A DNA stretch of 23,071 nt from Thiotrichales bacterium (GTDB lineage: Bacteria; Pseudomonadota; Gammaproteobacteria; J044): NCBI GenBank assembly GCA_024762895.1, contig JANTGN010000017.1, positions 1 to 23,071 of the forward strand. The letters are read 5' to 3'. Below are positions 22,842 through 23,071 of the stretch, one piece after another. Within the stretch, counting starts at the first letter, position 1. Each line of letters opens with the position of its first letter. Made by a program: the position numbers and the translations under genes. The notes below the pieces were generated by a model. That model made no database searches. It was given only the letters and a program-made list of their open reading frames with translations, and was not told the DNA's origin.

Positions 22842-23071
22842 ATGAAAAAAACGCTGTTTATAATGTCAGCTGTGCTGGCATTTCCGGCCATGGCGGAAGA
22901 GGATACGGCCATCCTTCAAAAAGATCTGGATAATCTTTCCAGTCAGTATGAGGTGCAGATCGAGGAGATGCAGCAAAGGCTGGATGCCCTGGAAAAAGAA
23001 CCCCGTGAGACGGGTGCGGGCAAGACCCAGAATAGTTTCAACCCGGCCATCAGCCTGATCTTCAATGGCCG
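22842..23071 (+). CDS. Exported protein, probably outer membrane, N-terminal part (cut by window edge)
   Basis: ATG 22842 with AGAGGA 7 nt upstream starts a frame that stays open to the last base (76 codons). It has a signal peptide (MKKTLFIMSAVLAFPAMA, cleavage expected after AMA). A short coiled-coil segment follows (about 24-55, LQKDLDNLSSQYEVQIEEMQQRLDALEKE), then the start of a mature domain, SFNPAISLIFNG. I associate this layout (coiled coil followed by FNPAISLI-NG) with outer-membrane proteins annotated as zinc-regulated or TonB-dependent-receptor-like, but the diagnostic parts are outside the window. It probably forms a transcription unit with the His-rich gene 64 bp upstream. Confidence 0.8.
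   Translation, partial: MKKTLFIMSAVLAFPAMAEEDTAILQKDLDNLSSQYEVQIEEMQQRLDALEKEPRETGAGKTQNSFNPAISLIFNG

Overview
The window looks like the chromosome of a gammaproteobacterium. The evidence is the intact rimP-nusA-infB-rbfA-truB-rpsO-pnp order on the right half, protein lengths close to those of Escherichia coli (S15 of 89 aa, PNPase of 700 aa, IF2 of 871 aa), and a RAYT/REP system of gammaproteobacterial style. No genus can be named from the sequence alone.

Left part (about 1-6800), accessory. A complete REP-associated tyrosine transposase (RAYT) is followed by REP palindromes. Each complete REP has a 9-bp stem preceded by GTAG, the arrangement known for RAYT substrates. Then comes a cluster of AraC-family genes: one HTH-only fragment on the minus strand and three full-length paralogs on the plus strand (1475-2497, 2595-3650, 5689-6732). 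They share an N-terminal ligand-binding domain and a C-terminal double HTH. Between the second and third paralog lie a bile-acid:sodium-symporter-family gene on the minus strand and, at its 3' side, about 780 bp of REP mosaic (3651-4435). The mosaic holds interrupted REPs, four copies of a second small palindrome, and a partial duplication carrying a broken copy of the symporter's 3' end.

Middle part (about 6800-13450), mostly cell-envelope genes: a small possible STAS-like protein, an outer-membrane beta-barrel protein, a patatin-like lipoprotein, a small GIY-YIG-like protein and a two-TM potassium channel (both minus strand), a phospholipase D/cardiolipin-synthase-like protein, and a CorA-family divalent-cation transporter. 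These look like single genes or loose pairs rather than one pathway.

Right part (13450-22330), the conserved translation/transcription operon: RimP (30S maturation), NusA (termination/antitermination), IF2, RbfA, TruB (tRNA psi55), S15 and PNPase, closed by a strong intrinsic terminator. Its leader has a good sigma70-like promoter, a long-range stem and two tandem intrinsic terminators only about 27 nt before rimP, so operon transcription must read through at least the second. After pnp come a small His-rich exported or membrane protein and the start of an exported, probably outer-membrane, protein cut by the window edge.

The most unusual part is the REP mosaic: a RAYT in cis, REPs with insertions at their centres, a nested palindromic mini-element, and a gene fragment enclosed by inward-facing REPs. 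The second is the rimP leader. I do not see a clearly new defence or metabolic system.
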